Of a DNA stretch of 64,000 bases, positions 59,778 to 64,000 are shown piece after piece. Both the position numbers and the translations under genes were made by a program. The notes under the pieces are model-generated. The model did no database searches. It saw nothing but the letters and a program-made list of their open reading frames with translations, and was not told where the DNA came from. Each line of letters begins with the position of its first letter. Within the stretch, counting starts at the first letter, position 1. The stretch is from NCBI GenBank assembly GCA_037179385.1, contig CM074185.1, positions 12,904,866-12,968,865 of the forward strand, written 5' to 3'. The stretch is from Holothuria scabra (taxonomy: Eukaryota > Echinodermata > Holothuroidea > Aspidochirotida > Holothuriidae).

Positions 59778-61289
59778 GTAGGTTAGTTCCATTTTTAGCT
59801 CACACATGTACACAGTACATGTGTGAGGTTATAAAATGGGCCAGATGGCGTCAACTTTTTAACAAAAGCCTGCTCCCTTTCCATTTGTGGAGATTTGGTC
59901 CTGAAATTTTGGTATATGATTGTTTGCCAGTACAGCATTAGAACCCACCTACTTTCATTCCAATGTAGGAGTGTTATGCATAATTTTTTAGCTATTTATG
60001 TAGAGCAGAGTTCATTGTGCCTGCTTAACAGTTTGCTGTTTATTCATTGTGCTGACTGCAGCTACTTGGTTGTGTGTTCAATTGCTGTTTTGCAAATGCC
60101 TTGCAAGCAGACTGTTGTTTGATGTCTGACTCACCTGTGGACATGGATCAGTGGTTTCTGCAATCACAGTATCTTGGGATAATAGCACTGTATTGTGAAG
60201 AGAGCTTCATGGACTGAGCAGCTAGGGATACTTGACACACAAAATTGGGAGCAATTCTGTGGTCAAGTGTAGCCCACATGAAAGGAAATAGGCTTAATGT
60301 GGTGGGGACATCTGTTCTGTTTCTAGATCAATCAAGTTGGTCAAGGCAAGTAATTGTGATAACTATTTGAGTTCAAGTGCAGTAGGGGAGCCATTTGAGG
60401 AGCGATGCATGTTTTTATTTTACCAGTGCAAATTCATGCAGTGTTTCTTATGGAGTTATAGGAGAAACTAAATGTACTTTGCAGTACTTTAAAATATGCT
60501 TGATACATTCTACCTATTTAGAATTTTTCCAAAATGGTCCTAATTAAGTTTGTATAGCCCAACAGGTTTTCTTAATTTTACAAACTTTCGCAGTAGTATT
60601 TGTAGATCTGTCAATTAGGTTGTTTTCTTTCTGATGTAAAAGTTTGCACTTTTTAAAAGAGGGGGAGGGGGGACTTTCAGTATACCTTGTGATTTTGCAG
60701 TAGGGTGTTGAGTTCTTTGGTCATTTTGTACCTGTTATTTACCATTGTTAAGGTAAGGAGGTTTTGTGGAAACAGATGAAGAAGTAATAAAAGTTGGTTG
60801 TTTGAGTTGCTATTTTTTACAGACAAGAGAGAATGTGTGAGCTACAACAGCATTGCTGTTCTAGTTAAAGTCTTCAGTATGTCACATCCAGTACTGGAAT
60901 TACCAACCTCCCAACTGCAAGTCTTGATGCTCTAATTTTAGAGGTTGGAGAATGCATCTCAACTTACTCTAATGGTCACATCAAACTCCATTGCTGAGAT
61001 GAATAATGTCAAAATTTATTCACCTTATTTGAAAAAGTTTACTGCACAATAAGTTTTATTATCCTTCTGCAAGTTCAACTCATATTTAATTTTCCTTTTG
61101 TTTGTGTTTAAAATCCCAAGATTTTTATCACACTTAAAAAAAACTTAATGGTTTCTGACATAGCATGTCTATGAGAAATGCTTACAAAGTCATCTCACCC
61201 TGTAATAGTAAGACAGTGATTACATTTGGATGCAACGTGCAGTGGCTTTCAAAAAAAAAATAAATAAATAACAGGAGCACAACCAAACA
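59778..61289. other. ZNHIT6 intron, no feature recognised
   Basis: AT-rich intron with a short G-rich patch near 60660. No repeat pair or exon was seen. Confidence 0.4.
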
Positions 61290-61382
61290 GTTGTACAAAA
61301 ATGACATCACAAATTGCAGTGAGTTGTACAAAAATGACATCACAAATTGTAGTGAGTTGTACAAAAATGACATCACAAATTG
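61290..61382. repeat. 33-bp tandem repeat, 2.8 copies
   Basis: Units of GTTGTACAAAAATGACATCA followed by CAAATTG.AGTGA, nearly identical. The period is a multiple of 3, so the minus-strand frame stays open, but there is no sign it is a gene. Confidence 0.85.
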
Positions 61383-62390
61383 TTGCACAATATAGCATAT
61401 GGAATTGGTTGAATAAACATCAAGATTTTATTTCTCATCGGAAAAAGATGGAAACGGGACCATTTAGATAGATTTTTCAAACTTTTTAATTGTACAGTAA
61501 ACTATATTATTCTACAACTTGCACTTTGGTTATACTGGGCTAGCTATGAGTTATTCACTTAATAAAATATGTCTTATGTAATATGTCTTTCCCATTGTAC
61601 TATATTTAAGTGTTGTTTGGATTTAGTAAACTGTAGAAATTGTGCATTGAAATGCATGTGGCAGTTCACGTTGCAATGCTCATGAAGGAATCTTGAGTCA
61701 ATCACTTCATAAAACTAAAATTGTATAAATTACCAAATTTAATGCCAGTTTCTCAAATAATCACAAGATGATGTCTTTTACATTGAAATTCTTAATCAGA
61801 ACTTCATAAAAGACATCATCATTTGTACTTTTTGCAAATTTCTGGTTTTCACTTTTGCCAAAACCTGAAAATCTGGCTATGAATAACACTTTTGCGTTAA
61901 ATATAAAAATATATGAAGACAAATAATTGGTTTTGATTTTGTTTTGCAATCACATCACACCTACACACTGTACCCGCATTTAGAACTCAGTGATGGACTC
62001 ATAATTACTTTATACTATATACTTTAAGAGCAAGGTGACAGTAAGTGCTTGCAAAGCTGCAAAAATGTAATTGGTTTTCAGGAGTTAAAGCTAGGGGCCT
62101 CCTCTTTAGTCCTTTGTGTCATATGAGATGCCAAATATTCCTCAAAGAATTGAAGAGGTTCTAGTGGCCCCCCAAAAAGAGAAATATTAACAACAGACAG
62201 TACGCTGGCCATGACGTTTATAAGAAATAATTTAGTATATTATCCAAAGTTCAAAAACCATCCAAGAAAGCTGTTTTCCAACCCATACTGTACGGAATAA
62301 ACAGATTAATTTTGATGTGATTTGTCTGTTTCTCCTTTTGTCTGTTTCTCATTTTTCCAAAAACAACTTGTTGATCTACTTTTCTTTCAG
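61383..62390. other. ZNHIT6 intron, no feature recognised
   Basis: AT-rich intron leading to the next acceptor. No repeat pair was seen. Confidence 0.4.
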
Positions 62391-62453
62391 AACCATCATG
62401 TGGACAGTTGAACTGCAGTTTATACAGAGTGGCGTCACATTTTTTGAACATAA
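62391..62453 (+). CDS. ZNHIT6: ZNHIT6 short exon
   Basis: Reads TIMWTVELQFIQSGVTFFEH. It corresponds to the .C.WHV.LQFP.S....E strand segment of the family. The acceptor is cttttctttcag and the donor is AA followed by GTGAGT. Phase 2 enters and phase 2 leaves, fitting both neighbours. The exon is small (63 bp) but conserved in position. Confidence 0.88.
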
Positions 62454-63562
62454 GTGAGTAAAATAGATGTCAGTTCAAATTAAACCAGCTGCAAACTGCC
62501 TACTTGACCCCTGTGGGTATTATTGATTGTGGGGCAATGGCCAAAACTGGAAAAGTCATGATCCTCATTTTGTTAGTCACTCATATTAGTCTCAGTCAGG
62601 TCAATGTAAGGTCTTGGATCATTCTGGCATCTGTCAAAGCTCAGGGACTACAGAGCCAAACATCCAGTTTATTTATTTATTTATTTTTTTTTTGAAAGGG
62701 GGGGGGAGATGGAGACAGCTACCATGGAAACAGCCTAACTTGTTCAAACAAATAGAAACCCCAGCTTCCAGTTTAAGGTTGCTCTAAAGCCCACAGCAGA
62801 ATAATATTGGGCACTCCCTGATGCTGATATGACCCTAATCTGGTTCAAACTTGTAAAATCTTCTGGGAGGGCTTTGTTGGCATGAGTAACCTTATATTTC
62901 AGGTAATAAGGCAATGTATGATGGGGCCAAAGGGAATATACATTTACTCAAATTTTTTGGCACTAACTGTCATCTCACAAATACTTTCATGTTTTTTTAC
63001 AAGTTTTCTTGTGATATTGCAGAATTTTAACTAGTGTTATGATGCTGTGTGATGGACAAAAATTATTGCCATGTTATAAAAAAGAGCCATTAATGCATTA
63101 GGATTTGAGAATATACAAATGTAAATTGGGGTTGTGGCACATTCCCTTTAAACTGTAGTAGGTCTTAGAACAAAAACATGCTGGGTTGCTATAGTTTATG
63201 AGACTGGAGACTTATAAAAAAATGAGACAAAATAGTAAATCTGAGAATCAATTAGAAATTCAGCAACCGCAGTATTAATATCAAATGCAAATTATATAAA
63301 AATGAATGGCCCATTCTAATAAAGTGTAAAAATAAAGGGGTCCATATTTTTTAATGTGAAGGCTGTTAATTTTACAAACTGCAACCATCAATGGGTTTAT
63401 ATTTATTATTATGTGGGTTTAAAATACAGTGTGAAATATATTCTTTTGTTTTCTCTGTGTATTAAACATCTATCCGCTTTTTCTCCACTTTTGGTATTCT
63501 TCGTTTCTTTAAAAAAGTACCATGTTTACATTTGATGACGTTATTGAAATCCTCTTTTGCAG
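62454..63562. other. ZNHIT6 intron, no feature recognised
   Basis: A T run and G run near 62677-62707 (about 9 T's then 10 G's). No repeat pair was seen. Confidence 0.4.
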
Positions 63563-63643
63563 CGTGAGTGAACATACACCCATATCCAAGATTCTTGAAA
63601 AATTTTTCGACCCTGCAATCTCAGATCCAGTTAGGAGACAAAG
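63563..63643 (+). CDS. ZNHIT6: ZNHIT6 exon, last one in window
   Basis: Reads VSEHTPISKILEKFFDPAIS then DPVRRQ. It matches the family's ...I..IL..Y.DP..SDPV.RQR motif. The acceptor is cctcttttgcag and the donor is CAAAG followed by GTGTGT, phase 2. The C-terminal exon(s) with LK.Y and the stop codon lie beyond the right edge. Confidence 0.92.
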
Positions 63644-63789
63644 GTGTGTATGTTTAGACTTTTTCTGTCAGTGTTTTAAATGCCTCTCCTTTTAACCTTC
63701 CAGTTTGATTAAGCAGCGCCCTCTGTCATTTCTTCCAGTTGTGAGGCAATGAATTGTGTTCCCTACTTCATTGTTTATGAGAGTATCAT

Positions 63790-64000
63790 ATACAATAGCA
63801 CCTGGAGGTTCTGCGTAAGCATCCACCTCCACGCAGGAGGCCAGAGTTTGATTTCCGGGTTAAGTCATACTAAAGACTCAAAAAGATGGAAAGATGTTGT
63901 GCGTGATGCTCTGCATAAGCAATGGAGTAGGGAAAACAAGCCAGTGAGCCACAACTGGTAAAAAGGCTGTGAACTGCTCGACTTGAACCAGTAGGTTGGA
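63790..64000 (+). repeat. tRNA-derived SINE, runs off the right edge
   Basis: Head with TAGCACCTGGAGG and AGAGTTTGATTTCC (weak A and B boxes), then the family body AAGCAATGGAGTAGGGAAAA and AGCCAGTGAGCCACAACTGG. The open frame 63749-63961 over it is not a gene. Confidence 0.7.

Noticed and set aside
61182..61388. Minus-strand frame with 11-residue repeats
   Set aside because: The repeat is only the translation of a 33-bp DNA tandem repeat; no other coding evidence.

Overview
The window is animal (metazoan) nuclear DNA. It is AT-rich and gene-sparse, with short exons bounded by GT/AG splice sites and many transposons. Dense TAGGCCTA-type words, a GABA-B receptor exon and a PHD/2A-type CR1 retrotransposon fit an invertebrate deuterostome. 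My best guess is an echinoderm, possibly a sea cucumber, but that is inference.

Two host genes can be supported. At the left edge, on the minus strand, is the first coding exon of a GABA-B receptor (1557-1829), with a signal peptide and the start of the ligand-binding lobe; its other exons lie beyond the left edge. On the right half, on the plus strand, six consecutive exons with matching phases (45213-63643) encode ZNHIT6/BCD1, the HIT zinc-finger factor for box C/D snoRNP assembly. Its first exon and its 3' end were not found in the window.

The space between and inside the genes is mostly mobile DNA, much of it nested and dated by target-site duplications (TSDs). 4478-9253 holds a TTAA-flanked element, a hAT element carrying a LINE fragment, and a TTAA MITE split by a 1.6-kb TA-flanked element. 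16311-16739 is a twin-hairpin MITE. 17751-25973 is a thicket of hAT elements inside one another, each with its own 8-bp TSD. 26920-28473 has a small hAT and two TTAA families. 30951-31354 is a 404-bp palindrome. 31602 to about 36440 is a three-level nest: a CR1-like LINE with PHD, 2A-like, endonuclease and reverse-transcriptase modules sits in a TTAA MITE, which sits in another TTAA element. 37228-50200 carries further hAT elements. The ZNHIT6 introns hold a large inverted repeat hit by a TTA-flanked MITE and several tRNA-derived SINEs.

No CRISPR array, operon, rRNA or intact tRNA gene was seen. The clearest unusual signals are the 2A-like LINE with a one-base frame break in a C7 run, the stacked insertions whose empty sites can be read from sister copies, and a GC-rich module shared by two hAT families. 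All boundaries were read by eye.
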